Shown: positions 33,118-41,846, counted from the first letter of the stretch. The stretch: DNA of 64,000 nt from Veillonella absiana (GCF_032970905.1 NZ_JAWJZA010000002.1), one strand, 5' to 3'. Numbers and translations: made by a program. Notes: a model not told the origin generated them from the sequence alone.

Positions 33118-34584
33118 CTATAATTCATTTTTAATCTTTACCCCATGTTCCAACGGGCCACTGCCTTGGCCCAAATCAAGCATAGCACTCAATGTAAGGG
33201 AGATATAGCGTTTAGCACGTTCAATGGATTCGAGGAGGGGATATCCTTTGGCCAAGTTAGAGGCGATTGCACTAGATAATGTGCAGCCTGTGCCATGGGT
33301 GTTAGGATTCTGAATACGTTGGCCTGTAATCCAGTGAATACCATTGGCATCATAGACTAAATCGTTAGCGTCATTGATTGTATGACCACCTTTTAGTAAG
33401 ATGGTACAACCATATGTATCGAAAATAGTTTTTGCTGCGTGTTCCATATCAGCGGCTGTTTTTATACTTTCACGAGAAAGAATTTCTGCCTCTGGAATGT
33501 TCGGAGTGATTACTGTGGCCAGTGGTAATAGATCATTTACCAACGCATCTAGGGCGTTTTCATCGATGAGGCGGGCCCCACTGGTGGCTACCATAACTGG
33601 ATCTAGAACCACAGGTTTTGCATCGTATTGGCGTAATTTTTCAGCAACCACTTGGATGAGTTCTTTGGTGGATAGCATACCTATTTTTACTGCATCAGGG
33701 CGAATATCCGTGAATACTGCATCTAATTGTTCCCCTAGGAATTGAGGGGTTGTATTGAAAATAGATGTAACACCTGTAGTATTTTGGGCGGTTAATGCTG
33801 TAATAGCACTCATGCCGTACACATGGTGGGCCATCATCGTTTTTAAATCTGCTTGAATGCCGGCACCACCGCTAGAATCACTGCCCGCAATGGTAAGGGC
33901 TGTGTGAGGGAGGACCATACGATTTGCTTTTTGGGCGATGCGAGATGTTTTTGTTTCGATATCCGCATCGTTGAAAATATCGCTGATAATGGCAAATCCT
34001 GCAAGACCAGTTGTATCGAGTTGGTCCATATTGGACTCAGTGATACCGCCGATGGCTACGACAGGAATGGGGATACTGCGACAAATCGTTTCGAATGCTT
34101 TGTGACTGAGTGGTGTGGCATCGTTTTTTGTACCTGTTGCGAATACGGCACCAGAACCTACATAATCGGCGCCTTCCTCGTAGGCACGAATAGCGTCGTC
34201 TAATTTATTAGCAGTGAGACCGATGATAACATCGTCGCCTAGAATTTTGCGGGCCTCCGCAATCGGCATATCGTCTTGGCCGATGTGAACGCCATCAGCC
34301 TTGATGTCTGCGGCGAGCTGTACATTATCGTCAATCAAAAAAGGCACATTGTATTGTTTACAAAGTGCCTGAATTAATAGGGCCTCTTCACGCATCAATT
34401 CAGGTGTTATGGTTATCGTTTTTGTTGAATCTTTCGGGTCAATGATGGATCCTTTGCGGCGCAATTGAATGATGGTAGCGCCACCCTTTAGTGATTGTTC
34501 TACTTGGTCGGCTAATTCTTGACCAGTTGGGTACGTTGGTGGTGTGATAACATAAACTGCTAATTGTGAACGTGTGAGTTTCAT
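33118..34584 (-). CDS. thiED: ThiE-ThiD fusion: thiamine-phosphate synthase / HMP-P kinase
   Basis: A 488-residue bifunctional thiamine enzyme. Residues 1 to about 215 are ThiE, which joins HMP-PP and thiazole phosphate: LRRKGSIID near 40, the GVHIGQDD motif near 104-111, and YVGSGAVFATGTKND near 143-157. Residues about 225-488 are ThiD, which phosphorylates HMP and HMP-P: LTIAGSDSSGGAGIQADLKT, KGGHT and GTGCTLSSAIA. I place the start at ATG 34584 with GGAGG five bases upstream. The open frame extends 58 codons further, but that stretch is the riboswitch. Expression is probably repressed by thiamine pyrophosphate. Confidence 0.95.
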   Translation of the reverse strand: MKLTRSQLAVYVITPPTYPTGQELADQVEQSLKGGATIIQLRRKGSIIDPKDSTKTITITPELMREEALLIQALCKQYNVPFLIDDNVQLAADIKADGVHIGQDDMPIAEARKILGDDVIIGLTANKLDDAIRAYEEGADYVGSGAVFATGTKNDATPLSHKAFETICRSIPIPVVAIGGITESNMDQLDTTGLAGFAIISDIFNDADIETKTSRIAQKANRMVLPHTALTIAGSDSSGGAGIQADLKTMMAHHVYGMSAITALTAQNTTGVTSIFNTTPQFLGEQLDAVFTDIRPDAVKIGMLSTKELIQVVAEKLRQYDAKPVVLDPVMVATSGARLIDENALDALVNDLLPLATVITPNIPEAEILSRESIKTAADMEHAAKTIFDTYGCTILLKGGHTINDANDLVYDANGIHWITGQRIQNPNTHGTGCTLSSAIASNLAKGYPLLESIERAKRYISLTLSAMLDLGQGSGPLEHGVKIKNEL

Positions 34585-34589
34585 AGTGG

Positions 34590-34666
34590 CCTCCGTTGGC
34601 ATTATCCAAATCAGGTTGCGGGTAAAAGCTTTGCTTACTCTCAGCTCGTTAGAGCTCCCCTCTATT
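34590..34666 (-). promoter_or_regulatory. TPP riboswitch upstream of thiE-thiD
   Basis: Read on the minus strand it has the THI-element blocks in order: GGGGAGC, CTGAGAG, ACCCGCAACCTGATTTGGAT and AATGCCAACGGAGG. The final P1-side CAACGGAGG merges with the ribosome site (34590-34594), and no terminator stem lies between it and the ATG. This favours translational control by occlusion of the ribosome site. Confidence 0.92.
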
Positions 34667-34784
34667 GAATATGTAGTTTTAATAAATACGTATTTACAGT
34701 TTGCAATTAAACTTGCTATATATCCCTTTTTGGTAGACAAAAAAAGTATGTAATTCATTATACCTTTAGTATATGCTTATATAA

Positions 34785-35684
34785 CTATTTTTTTGTTGGT
34801 GCATACACACGCAATACGCCAGGTAATACCTTCATATCTAGGGGCATACAAGGACCTTTGTCACCATCGATATTGGTTGGGAAATTTTCTACATCGGATA
34901 GTAATTCAATACGCGCTTGCTGGACTTTCAAAATCGTAGCATATCTAGAGTTATAAATGGAACCGCTCATGATGAGTGGTAAAACGCTTAAAATATCCAT
35001 GATGAAATATTCTTTAAATATGATGATACGCATGTAACCGTCATCGACGCTAGCACTAGGCATAAAGCGTTCAAAGCTGGATACTACATTGGTCAGTAAT
35101 GCTAAGACGAGGGGAGATTTACAGACGAAATCATGATCCTCTGTAACAATATGATACGTATAGTCTTTGGTGGTAAACAGTGCTTGACCAGCTCGCAAGA
35201 AATAGGCGAGCGGCCCTAGAATTTGTTTTTCCTTTGGCGATACTTCTTCTACCACCTTAGGTATTACACCAGCAGCGACGTTATTACAGAAATAGCGATC
35301 GTTGCAATGGCCGATATCGATAGAGCGAATATTGTCATGTGAAAGTGCACGAATTGCCTCAAGAGGTCGTCTTGGGATATTTAGGGCCCGCGCCATATCA
35401 TTTACAGTACCTACGGGAATGAAACCAAAGTTTGTATTGAACCCACCTTGGGCGATACCGTTGACAGTTTCGCTAACAGTACCATCACCACCCATACAGA
35501 ATACAGCGTTAAAACCAGCTTCCGTGGCCTCACGAGCGAATCGAGTGGCATCACCATCACCGGCGGTAAATTTTACTTCAATTGTGTCGAATAGAGTGCT
35601 TAACTTCCACTCTAATTCCATAACGTATCGACGCGCAGCACCGCCACCAGATACGGGATTTATGATGACCAAACAACGACTCAT
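34785..35684 (-). CDS. Diacylglycerol-kinase-family lipid kinase
   Basis: A 299-residue soluble kinase of the YegS/BmrU/DgkB family, which phosphorylates diacylglycerol or a related lipid with ATP. NPVSGGGAARRY near residues 9-20 and the catalytic MGGDGTVSETVNGIA near 62-77 are diagnostic; PVGTVNDMARAL follows near 90. The C-terminal beta-sandwich has the SSFERFMPSASVDDGYM segment near 206. Either recycling of diacylglycerol from envelope biosynthesis or another lipid is possible. The gene is divergent from the GntR regulator across a 228-base gap. Confidence 0.88.
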   Translation of the reverse strand: MSRCLVIINPVSGGGAARRYVMELEWKLSTLFDTIEVKFTAGDGDATRFAREATEAGFNAVFCMGGDGTVSETVNGIAQGGFNTNFGFIPVGTVNDMARALNIPRRPLEAIRALSHDNIRSIDIGHCNDRYFCNNVAAGVIPKVVEEVSPKEKQILGPLAYFLRAGQALFTTKDYTYHIVTEDHDFVCKSPLVLALLTNVVSSFERFMPSASVDDGYMRIIIFKEYFIMDILSVLPLIMSGSIYNSRYATILKVQQARIELLSDVENFPTNIDGDKGPCMPLDMKVLPGVLRVYAPTKK

Positions 35685-35726
35685 GGTGCAAACCTCTTCT
35701 AGATTGATGAGTAACTATCAAATAAA

Positions 35727-35768
35727 ACTGTCTGTTAAATTGACAGTCAAACGTACAGTTCGTATAAT
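35727..35768 (+). promoter_or_regulatory. Consensus promoter with inverted repeat, upstream of the GntR gene
   Basis: Perfect TTGACA (35740-35745) - 17 bp - TATAAT (35763-35768). The -35 is embedded in the inverted repeat ACTGTC (35727-35732) / GACAGT (35742-35747), with a further ACAGT at 35755-35759. This is consistent with a repressor operator, possibly autoregulation. Confidence 0.65.
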
Positions 35769-35912
35769 GAGATTGATGTGCACATATAGATGTTTTAGAT
35801 ATCCTCTAGCACATACTTACCCCTTATATTATACCTGTATTCCACATTTAGTGAAAGCGGAAAAGTATAGTAAATTTCATTTGTCTAGATTAGATAGAAG
35901 TGAGCGATTATT

Positions 35913-36620
35913 GTGGCTAAAAAAGAAGCGTATAAATTACAAGCAGTAGATTCTATTGAACGTTTACCATTAAGTGAGCAAGTATATATCACCTTAAAGC
36001 AAGCTATTTTACGAGGTGATCTTCAACCAACAGAAAAGTTGAACGAAGTAAAAATCGCAGAACAATTAAAAGTGAGTGCTACGCCAGTACGTGAAGCATT
36101 CCGTAAGTTGGCAAAGGATAACCTCGTTGTTATCGTGCCTTGGAAAGGTGTAACTGTAAAAGGTGATACCCCAGAAGAAATCGTTGCCTTGTACCAATGC
36201 CGCGAAGTAATGGAAGGCTTAGGTGCGCGCCTTTGTGCTGAACGTGCTACAGAGGAACAAATTGAAGAGTTAAAAACATTAGCAATTGAGATGCATAGTA
36301 TCGAAGATGCAAGAGAACGTGTAGAAGTGAATAGTCGTTTCCACTCTATGATTTCTACAATCTCTGGAAATGATAGTGTAGTAGATTATCTAGCTGATTT
36401 CCGCGAACGTGTAAACCGTGATATGTACATCAGCTCTTTTAATTCTGGCCGTACGCGCGAATGTGATGATGAGCATGATCACATTATCCAAGCTATTGAA
36501 AATCATGATGGTGAAGCTGCAGAAGCAGCTATGCGTTTACATATTCGGAATGCCTTTGTGTTTAAGAAGGCGACTGCTGAAATTGCGGAAAGGGCTAAAG
36601 AAGCTAAAACCGAATTATAA
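35913..36620 (+). CDS. GntR-family (FadR/FCD) transcriptional regulator
   Basis: A 235-residue regulator. The N-terminal winged helix has LSEQVYITLKQAILRGDLQP (about 20-39) and the recognition helix KVSATPVREAFRKL near 56-69. The C-terminal FCD domain has helices with RFHSMI near 142 and DEHDHIIQAI near 184-193, plus MRLHIRNA near 208; these His/Asp are the family's metal/ligand site. FCD regulators usually sense organic acids such as lactate or gluconate. It starts with GTG 35913 behind a weak GAAGTGAG. The target genes are not adjacent, so the ligand is unknown. Confidence 0.88.
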   Translation: MAKKEAYKLQAVDSIERLPLSEQVYITLKQAILRGDLQPTEKLNEVKIAEQLKVSATPVREAFRKLAKDNLVVIVPWKGVTVKGDTPEEIVALYQCREVMEGLGARLCAERATEEQIEELKTLAIEMHSIEDARERVEVNSRFHSMISTISGNDSVVDYLADFRERVNRDMYISSFNSGRTRECDDEHDHIIQAIENHDGEAAEAAMRLHIRNAFVFKKATAEIAERAKEAKTEL

Positions 36621-36906
36621 TTTTATGGGCCCCGCATTATATCCTCATTTATGGAGTCTAGATCTATTCTATAATTTGTAGTAGTTTTACAAAGATATTT
36701 TATGTTTAGTAAGATTTCTATAGAAAATCATTTTTATGTTTTTTAACAGTGGACAAATGTAGATTTATGCAAAAATGTAATTAAATATAATTAAAAAGAA
36801 TGATGTAGATTATATATAGTTTTATAAGTATAAAATTAGTTGTAAAAAACATGTATTAATTAGTTACATAAATATGTTTATTTGTAAAACTCATTAATAA
36901 GTACTC
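36621..36906. other. AT-rich gene-free stretch
   Basis: About 285 bases after the GntR gene, very AT-rich, with no clear terminator, ORF or repeat seen; the sRNA locus follows. Confidence 0.4.
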
Positions 36907-36936
36907 TTTACAAGGACATTTTATTTGTGCTATACT
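36907..36936 (+). promoter_or_regulatory. Promoter of the candidate small RNA
   Basis: TTTACA (36907-36912) - 18 bp - TATACT (36931-36936), with no ORF downstream before the next hairpins. Confidence 0.6.
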
Positions 36937-36941
36937 CTCTT

Positions 36942-37025
36942 TGGATATACTTCCTAGTATATCTGGGGCAATCCCCTAAAGCCCCATGACATTTGATTTG
37001 CATTCAAATGTTCTCTCTCTTTTTT
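36942..37025 (+). ncRNA. Candidate structured small RNA (about 80 nt)
   Basis: The predicted transcript holds three successive hairpins. First is GATATACT/AGTATATC (36944-36951 with 36956-36963). Second is TGGGGC/GCCCCA (36964-36969 with 36981-36986), which competes with an alternative GGGG-CAAT-CCCC hairpin (36965-36976). Third is ACATTTGA/TCAAATGT (36989-36996 with 37004-37011), followed by TCTCTCTCTTTTTT, a terminator-like end. It encodes no ORF of note. No known RNA family is recognised. Confidence 0.55.
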
Positions 37026-37030
37026 CTCAA

Positions 37031-37066
37031 ACATAAAAGCCCCGACTTTAGTCGGGGCTTTTATGT
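37031..37066. terminator. Perfect 16-bp bidirectional terminator
   Basis: ACATAAAAGCCCCGAC (37031-37046) pairs exactly with 37051-37066 around a TTTA loop that contains the stop codon of the XRE gene. It terminates the XRE transcript on the minus strand and blocks read-through of the small RNA. Confidence 0.88.
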
Positions 37067-37404
37067 TGTCTAGAATGTTTTGTATACTGAGCAATCATAT
37101 AGGTTTCACAGACTTTATAGTCACGGCTCTTAATCTGTAATAATTGACCGGTGTCTACATCGAGAGCATCAGCTAATTTAAATAATACTTCAATAGAAAT
37201 TCCAGGTATACCAACACCTGACTCTAACTTGCTAAGATAGCTCCGGCTGATGCCTACTTGCTTAGCAAGTTCTTTTTGTGTAAGCGCTGCAGCCATGCGG
37301 AGTGCAGAAATTTTACGAGCCAAGCAAAGGTATTTTAATTTCATTTCCGGTGTTTGATAGGTGGTTGTTTTTAAATATGGGCAAGATAAACTTGGTTTTG
37401 TCAT
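37048..37404 (-). CDS. XRE-family helix-turn-helix regulator
   Basis: A 118-residue protein with one Cro/C1-type HTH (residues about 28-85): ALTQKELAKQVGISRSYLSKLESG is the helix-turn-helix core. A 20-residue N-terminal extension contains one Cys, and a basic tail of about 30 residues follows. There is no sensor domain. AAGGAGG lies seven bases before the ATG. It stands alone between the candidate small RNA and the fluoride channel; its targets are unknown. Confidence 0.85.
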   Translation of the reverse strand: MTKPSLSCPYLKTTTYQTPEMKLKYLCLARKISALRMAAALTQKELAKQVGISRSYLSKLESGVGIPGISIEVLFKLADALDVDTGQLLQIKSRDYKVCETYMIAQYTKHSRQHKSPD

Positions 37405-37639
37405 ACTGAACCTCCTTGAATCTAATAATGATTACCATGGTGCGTTACAATTGTTTTGAATCATGCGTTGTTTTTTCTTTGTCATCTATATGCTTCTGTG
37501 TAAATATAGTATACTGAGATAGTGCGTTAGGGTCTAATCAGTAGTTTGTCTAAAATGAGCATATTTTATGCAAAAATACCCCTAAAAATGCAAAAATTTG
37601 ATTTATTTGCAATACTTTTTGTGGAAAGTGTACAATTTT

Positions 37640-38017
37640 ATGGAAAAATTTTTAGCCATTGCTCTCGGTGGTGCATTAGGTGCTATACTTCGGGTCTATG
37701 TTAGCGAAGGTGTGATGCACAAAATAGGCCTAGCATTTCCGTATGGAACGATGGCCGTTAATCTAATAGGATGTTTGCTCATTGGATTATGTTTAGGTGC
37801 TTATATATTGCGACCGGACTGGCCAGAATGGATTCGATTCTTGCTAGTAGCAGGTGGTCTAGGGGCGTTTACGACGTTCTCTACATTTGCCTTTGAATTA
37901 TTGGATTTATTATTAGGTGGTCAATATGGACAGGCACTGATGTATGGTGGCATACAACTAATAGGTGGATTACTGCTCTGTTGGGTGGGGATTTTAATCA
38001 CCCGAGCAGTGTTATAG
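37640..38017 (+). CDS. crcB: Fluoride channel CrcB/Fluc
   Basis: A 125-residue four-helix membrane protein that exports fluoride as a dual-topology dimer. The diagnostic GGLGAFTTFSTFAFE stretch (about 74-88) with the pore Phe and Thr residues, the AVNLIGCLLIG helix (about 38-48) and the N-terminal GGALGAILR are present. I use ATG 37640; an in-frame ATG at 37598 would add 14 residues not typical of the family. The ribosome site is weak (GTGGAAAG). No fluoride riboswitch was recognised upstream. The next gene starts 15 bases later. Confidence 0.92.
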   Translation: MEKFLAIALGGALGAILRVYVSEGVMHKIGLAFPYGTMAVNLIGCLLIGLCLGAYILRPDWPEWIRFLLVAGGLGAFTTFSTFAFELLDLLLGGQYGQALMYGGIQLIGGLLLCWVGILITRAVL

Positions 38018-38032
38018 AATAGCGAGGTTATT

Positions 38033-39013
38033 ATGAAACAAATTGCAGTGCAAGACGCAGTGGGGCAAACACTGTGCCATGATATTGTGCGTATTGTGAT
38101 TGGCGAGGTGAAGGACACGCCGTTCCGTCGTGGTCATGTCATTACAGAACAAGATATTCCAGCCTTGCTTGATTTGGGTAAGGAGCATATTTATATTATG
38201 GAACCAGAGGACGAGGGCTATCTCCATGAGGAGGACGTGGCTCGTGCTCTATTCGATATCGCTGCAGGATCTAATATGCATGCTAGCGATATGGCACAAG
38301 GTAAACTCGAGGCCATTGCTGATGTGGACGGCTTGCTCAAGGTTGATGTGGACCGTTTGCATGCCATCAATAGCATCGGCGAATTGACGATAGTTACAAA
38401 ATTAAATAATTCTCCTGTGAAAGCCGGCGAAAAATTAGCTGGTATGCGTTGTATTCCTTTATTATTAGAGGAAGAACAAGTAGTAGATGCTCGTAAGATT
38501 TGGAATCAAGAACCGATTTTAAATGTAAAATCTTTTGTTCGTAAAACAATGGGTATCGTCACCACCGGTTCTGAAGTATTTGAAGGACGTATTAAAGATG
38601 CTTTCACGGCCATTATTGAAGAGCGTTGCGCCCCATACGGTGTGACAAAAATCGCCCACGAAATCGTAATGGATAATACGGATAATATCGTAGCGGCCAT
38701 TGAAAAGGTGAAAGCCGCTGGAGCTGATATTATTTTTTGTACTGGAGGGATGAGTGTAGATCCTGATGATTTAACACCTGGCGCCATCTCCCGATACGCT
38801 GAACGCGTTGTAACCTATGGATTGCCAGTATTGCCTGGTTCCATGGTGTGCATCGCTTACGCTGCAGATGGTACACCAATTCTAGGCGTACCTGGTGGCG
38901 TTCTGTTCAGCAAACCAAGTGCCTTTGATGCATTGGTGCCACGACTTATTGCTGATGATGAAATTACAAAAGAGGATTGCATTGCCATGGGACATGGCGG
39001 GTTCCTAGGATAA
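38033..39013 (+). CDS. MoCF-domain molybdopterin-binding protein
   Basis: A 326-residue protein whose C-terminal half (about 170-320) is a MoaB/Mog/MoeA-type domain: GIVTTGSEVFEGRI near 178-191, ADIIFCTGGMSVDPDDLTPG near 231-250 and the LPGSMVCIAY and GVPGGVLFSKPSAFD segments near 266-300. The N-terminal half is not MoeA-like and of unknown role; MoeA's own domains I/II are absent. Members with this layout are annotated only as molybdopterin-binding proteins. It may bind molybdopterin or the related cofactor for a Mo enzyme. The RBS is weak (AGCGAGG). It probably shares a transcript with crcB, which may be coincidence. Confidence 0.8.
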   Translation: MKQIAVQDAVGQTLCHDIVRIVIGEVKDTPFRRGHVITEQDIPALLDLGKEHIYIMEPEDEGYLHEEDVARALFDIAAGSNMHASDMAQGKLEAIADVDGLLKVDVDRLHAINSIGELTIVTKLNNSPVKAGEKLAGMRCIPLLLEEEQVVDARKIWNQEPILNVKSFVRKTMGIVTTGSEVFEGRIKDAFTAIIEERCAPYGVTKIAHEIVMDNTDNIVAAIEKVKAAGADIIFCTGGMSVDPDDLTPGAISRYAERVVTYGLPVLPGSMVCIAYAADGTPILGVPGGVLFSKPSAFDALVPRLIADDEITKEDCIAMGHGGFLG

Positions 39014-39100
39014 TAGTTTCCGTTTAGGTGAGTATCCGCTCATTGGGGTCATCATTAAATGAGCGTAATAAATGCTTTGCATAACTTAAATATAATACAT

Positions 39101-39138
39101 AAAGCCACTGACCGGATAAAACCGAATCAGTGGCTTTG
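39101..39138. terminator. Bidirectional terminator
   Basis: AAAGCCACTGA (39101-39111) pairs with TCAGTGGCTTT (39128-39138) between convergent genes. Confidence 0.85.
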
Positions 39139-39143
39139 TTGTA

Positions 39144-39374
39144 TTAAAAGGATTTTTTCCCTAATGTAGGGTGTTCACAACGTTTCAGTGTGAGTTTATC
39201 AATCATGTGAATGGCCTCAGGTAGTGTTAAGTCTACACGACCTTTTGGGGATTCCATAACGGCGAGAGGATTCTCCGCACTGACTTCGCCGGCAGGGAGG
39301 TAAATATATTCTTGGTTCGCTGGATCGCCAAAGATATAGCCAGCTTGTAGATGTTCTTGGTGAATGCGACTCAT
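39144..39374 (-). CDS. Small hypothetical protein (76 aa)
   Basis: A short soluble protein with a good AGGAGA ribosome site. It begins MSRIHQEHLQAGYIFGDPAN and ends in a basic KCEHP-like tail with one cysteine (RCEHPTLGKKSF). There is no signal peptide, membrane segment or known domain. It is flanked by a terminator on its 3' side and by a metallophosphoesterase gene upstream on the same strand after 65 bases. Role unknown. Confidence 0.6.
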   Translation of the reverse strand: MSRIHQEHLQAGYIFGDPANQEYIYLPAGEVSAENPLAVMESPKGRVDLTLPEAIHMIDKLTLKRCEHPTLGKKSF

Positions 39375-39439
39375 GGGGTCTCCTAGAATGTGTTTAAATA
39401 GTAGTTTGCACTATGAATTTTAATCTAATAGCACAAGTG

Positions 39440-40225
39440 TTATAAAATCTGTTTCAATGTGAAATTCATATAATCGGCGGATACGAGATGTAACTGGGTG
39501 TCGCCCCAATTAGATACGATACGTTTAAAAGATATTTGGTCATGTAAATGGCCGAATATACAGTGCTTTACATTATATTTTTCAATTAATTCCGTAAAGC
39601 CAGAGGCTTCGTTACAATCATTGAATGGGGGATAGTGTAGTAAGAGAATCTTCATATCTGTATCGCCCATTTCTTGAAGAGCAGCCTCGGTACGCATGAG
39701 TTCTCGTTCGTAAATGGAACGGTCCTCCTCCTCCTTGAAGGCAGAATCGTTAGGACAGAGATAACCACGAGAACCGCCAAAGGCAATAGTTCCTCCGCTT
39801 GAGATAGGTATGGAGCGCGTCTCTAAATTGTCAGGTACGCTAGCATCACTTGCGGAATTAGTGAATACACTAGCATTACTTGTAAATGGTACAATTACGC
39901 TATGGCCTTGTAAAAATGCAATGCCCTTATTCGTAGCTGTGTCCATTTTTTTGACGCTAGACCACCAATAATCGTGATTACCACGAATCATATATTTTTG
40001 ACCGGGAAGGGCCATTATCTCTTGTAAATCAAAGAGGGCTTGTTCTAGGCGAAGGGCCCAAGAAATATCGCCTACAATAAAGACGATATCTTCATCTGTC
40101 ACTCGGCTACGCCAATCTTTCTGAATATTTTCCCAGTGATTGCTCCAATGGGGGCCGAACACATCCATCGGTTTTGCCGGCGGATTGCCAGATAAATGAA
40201 GATCGCCGATGGCAAAAACTTTCAT
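39440..40225 (-). CDS. Cytoplasmic metallophosphoesterase
   Basis: A 261-residue calcineurin-like phosphoesterase. The five-motif pattern is clear: FAIGDLHLSG near 4-13 (GDxHxxx), IVFIVGDISWAL near 49-60 (GD block), IRGNHDYWW near 85-93 (GNHD), LLLHYPPFN near 200-208, and CIFGHLHDQ near 226-234 (GHxH). These bind a binuclear metal centre. The substrate is not evident. I use ATG 40225 (GAGG five bases upstream); a longer ORF start at 40249 lacks a site. A Ser/Thr/Ala-rich insertion lies between motifs III and IV (about 105-135). Confidence 0.88.
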   Translation of the reverse strand: MKVFAIGDLHLSGNPPAKPMDVFGPHWSNHWENIQKDWRSRVTDEDIVFIVGDISWALRLEQALFDLQEIMALPGQKYMIRGNHDYWWSSVKKMDTATNKGIAFLQGHSVIVPFTSNASVFTNSASDASVPDNLETRSIPISSGGTIAFGGSRGYLCPNDSAFKEEEDRSIYERELMRTEAALQEMGDTDMKILLLHYPPFNDCNEASGFTELIEKYNVKHCIFGHLHDQISFKRIVSNWGDTQLHLVSADYMNFTLKQIL

Positions 40226-40332
40226 AAAAACCTCGTAGGTAAATGCCATGATCTAGGTTGAATTCAGATTAACACCAACCAGATTTAGCACAAAATAATA
40301 TATTTATAATTTTGGAGCAAAAAGATATTCTG

Positions 40333-41097
40333 CTATTTTAAATAAGTATTGAGCTCTTGTTTGATGAGTTCCGCGCGCGCATCGTCGCAAGTTTGGACGA
40401 TTTTGTAACCTACGTAGAGTGGTGTCGTTACATAGCGCGGCACAACCTTAATGTAATAATATCCATCTTCGATGTTGTAAAAGAAATAATTGTATGATTG
40501 GGAACGCTTTGCCATGGTATTGAGCAAATATTGCAAGGTTTGCTGTAGGCGCAATGTAACTTGGCTACGAGAGGCAAGTGGTTTGAAGCGGATATTATAC
40601 TCAAAAAATCCAATTAATGGTTTTTGAGATAGTGTTATTGTTACATCCTGATCCTCGTACATAAGCCAGCCTTCAAAATGTTGGCTCATTACATCTTCAC
40701 GATAATCATAATCGCGCAATCCTATAATTTGACTATGCGGATGGCGAATAGATCCACCGGACATAGGGCCGTGATTTTTGAAGTGTAAAACCGATTTAAA
40801 CTCCTTAGAACTCATGGTTTCTTGCCATTTTTTTATGCAATAGCTTAAAATTTTTGTCGCTTCTTGATGAGAATATAGGGAGAATTCACCTTGATCATCA
40901 TCGGTTTCAATGATTAGCGTGGGCCAAGTATTTTTTAGAACTGGGTATTTATTCATAAGCCAAATCATATGGCCTTTTTTATCCAATATATTTGTTAAAT
41001 TTTCTACATCGCAAAAGGGACAGCGAATGGCAGAATTTGTCATATTAAAAGGTTTTGTACGTCCAAGAGCGATATCAAATATCAATGGTTCGTTCAT
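40333..41097 (-). CDS. DUF4931-like, GalT/HIT-type protein
   Basis: A 254-residue protein resembling the DUF4931 family, which has the histidine-triad fold of galactose-1-phosphate uridylyltransferase and HIT hydrolases. A CPFCDVENL zinc-type motif lies near residues 25-33 and the GSIRHPHSQIIG triad near 119-130, HPH plus a nearby Gln. ELYNIRFKP and the basic C-terminal helix are conserved-looking. It probably transfers or hydrolyses a nucleotide-linked substrate, but no reaction is established. GTGAGGT precedes the ATG. Its neighbour upstream is the divergent nudix gene. Confidence 0.75.
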   Translation of the reverse strand: MNEPLIFDIALGRTKPFNMTNSAIRCPFCDVENLTNILDKKGHMIWLMNKYPVLKNTWPTLIIETDDDQGEFSLYSHQEATKILSYCIKKWQETMSSKEFKSVLHFKNHGPMSGGSIRHPHSQIIGLRDYDYREDVMSQHFEGWLMYEDQDVTITLSQKPLIGFFEYNIRFKPLASRSQVTLRLQQTLQYLLNTMAKRSQSYNYFFYNIEDGYYYIKVVPRYVTTPLYVGYKIVQTCDDARAELIKQELNTYLK

Positions 41098-41309
41098 AGT
41101 ACCTCACAAATTTGTATCATAAAAACTTAATGTCTATCTTTAATAATACCATAAATAACTGGTTTCGCGGTGATGAAAGGCGAAATTTAGTATGAAATAA
41201 ATTGAATAGTATTAGCTGAAATTGGAATACTAAATACTTTCTATTATGGATAGCGTATAGAAATAAATAGATATATAATGAATAGTAAGCATAATTTTTA
41301 GGAGGCACT

Positions 41310-41846
41310 ATGAGACCTACAACCTTGGTTTTTCCGATAGATGAACATAATCGAATATTGTTAGGCTGTAAAAAACGTGGATTTGGACAAGGGAAATATA
41401 ATGGTTTTGGTGGTAAAATCGAGCCTGGAGAAACGTTCCGACAATGTGCAGTGCGCGAATTATATGAGGAATCTGGTCTCGTGGCGAACCCACAGGATTT
41501 AGAATGTGTAGCTCTTTTTGACTTCCAATTCCCTTTTGATGAGACGTTGACACATATTAGTTACACTTATGTTGTGCGGACTTTCACAGGAGATGTGAAA
41601 GAAACAGATGAAATGGAATCACGATGGATTCCAATAGATGAAATTCCCTACGAGCATATGTGGTCCGGGGATCGCGAATGGATTCCGCAGCTACTCAAGG
41701 GTGATAAATTAGTGGGAATTATTGCGTTTGATCGCGATAATTCTGGCGTGGATTTGATGAAATTAAATATCGTCGATGAGGTCATGGAGAGCGAACTCGT
41801 GGCCCGCATCGATGCGTATATAGAAGAAAATACAGAGGATTTATAG
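41310..41846 (+). CDS. NUDIX hydrolase, MutT/MTH1-like
   Basis: A 178-residue nucleoside-triphosphate pyrophosphatase. The NUDIX box GGKIEPGETFRQCAVRELYE plus ESG (residues about 34-56) matches GX5EX7REUXEEXGU completely. FGQGKYNGFGGKI just before it is the MTH1-type substrate loop. It probably removes oxidised dGTP or dATP to prevent mutation. AGGAGG lies before the ATG. Its stop overlaps the start of mutY by one base, forming a MutT-MutY operon for oxidised guanine. Confidence 0.88.
   Translation: MRPTTLVFPIDEHNRILLGCKKRGFGQGKYNGFGGKIEPGETFRQCAVRELYEESGLVANPQDLECVALFDFQFPFDETLTHISYTYVVRTFTGDVKETDEMESRWIPIDEIPYEHMWSGDREWIPQLLKGDKLVGIIAFDRDNSGVDLMKLNIVDEVMESELVARIDAYIEENTEDL

Noticed and set aside
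37405..37639. Fluoride riboswitch upstream of crcB
   Set aside because: The characteristic GGNGAUGG and pseudoknot blocks were not found; crcB seems to have only a weak promoter region.
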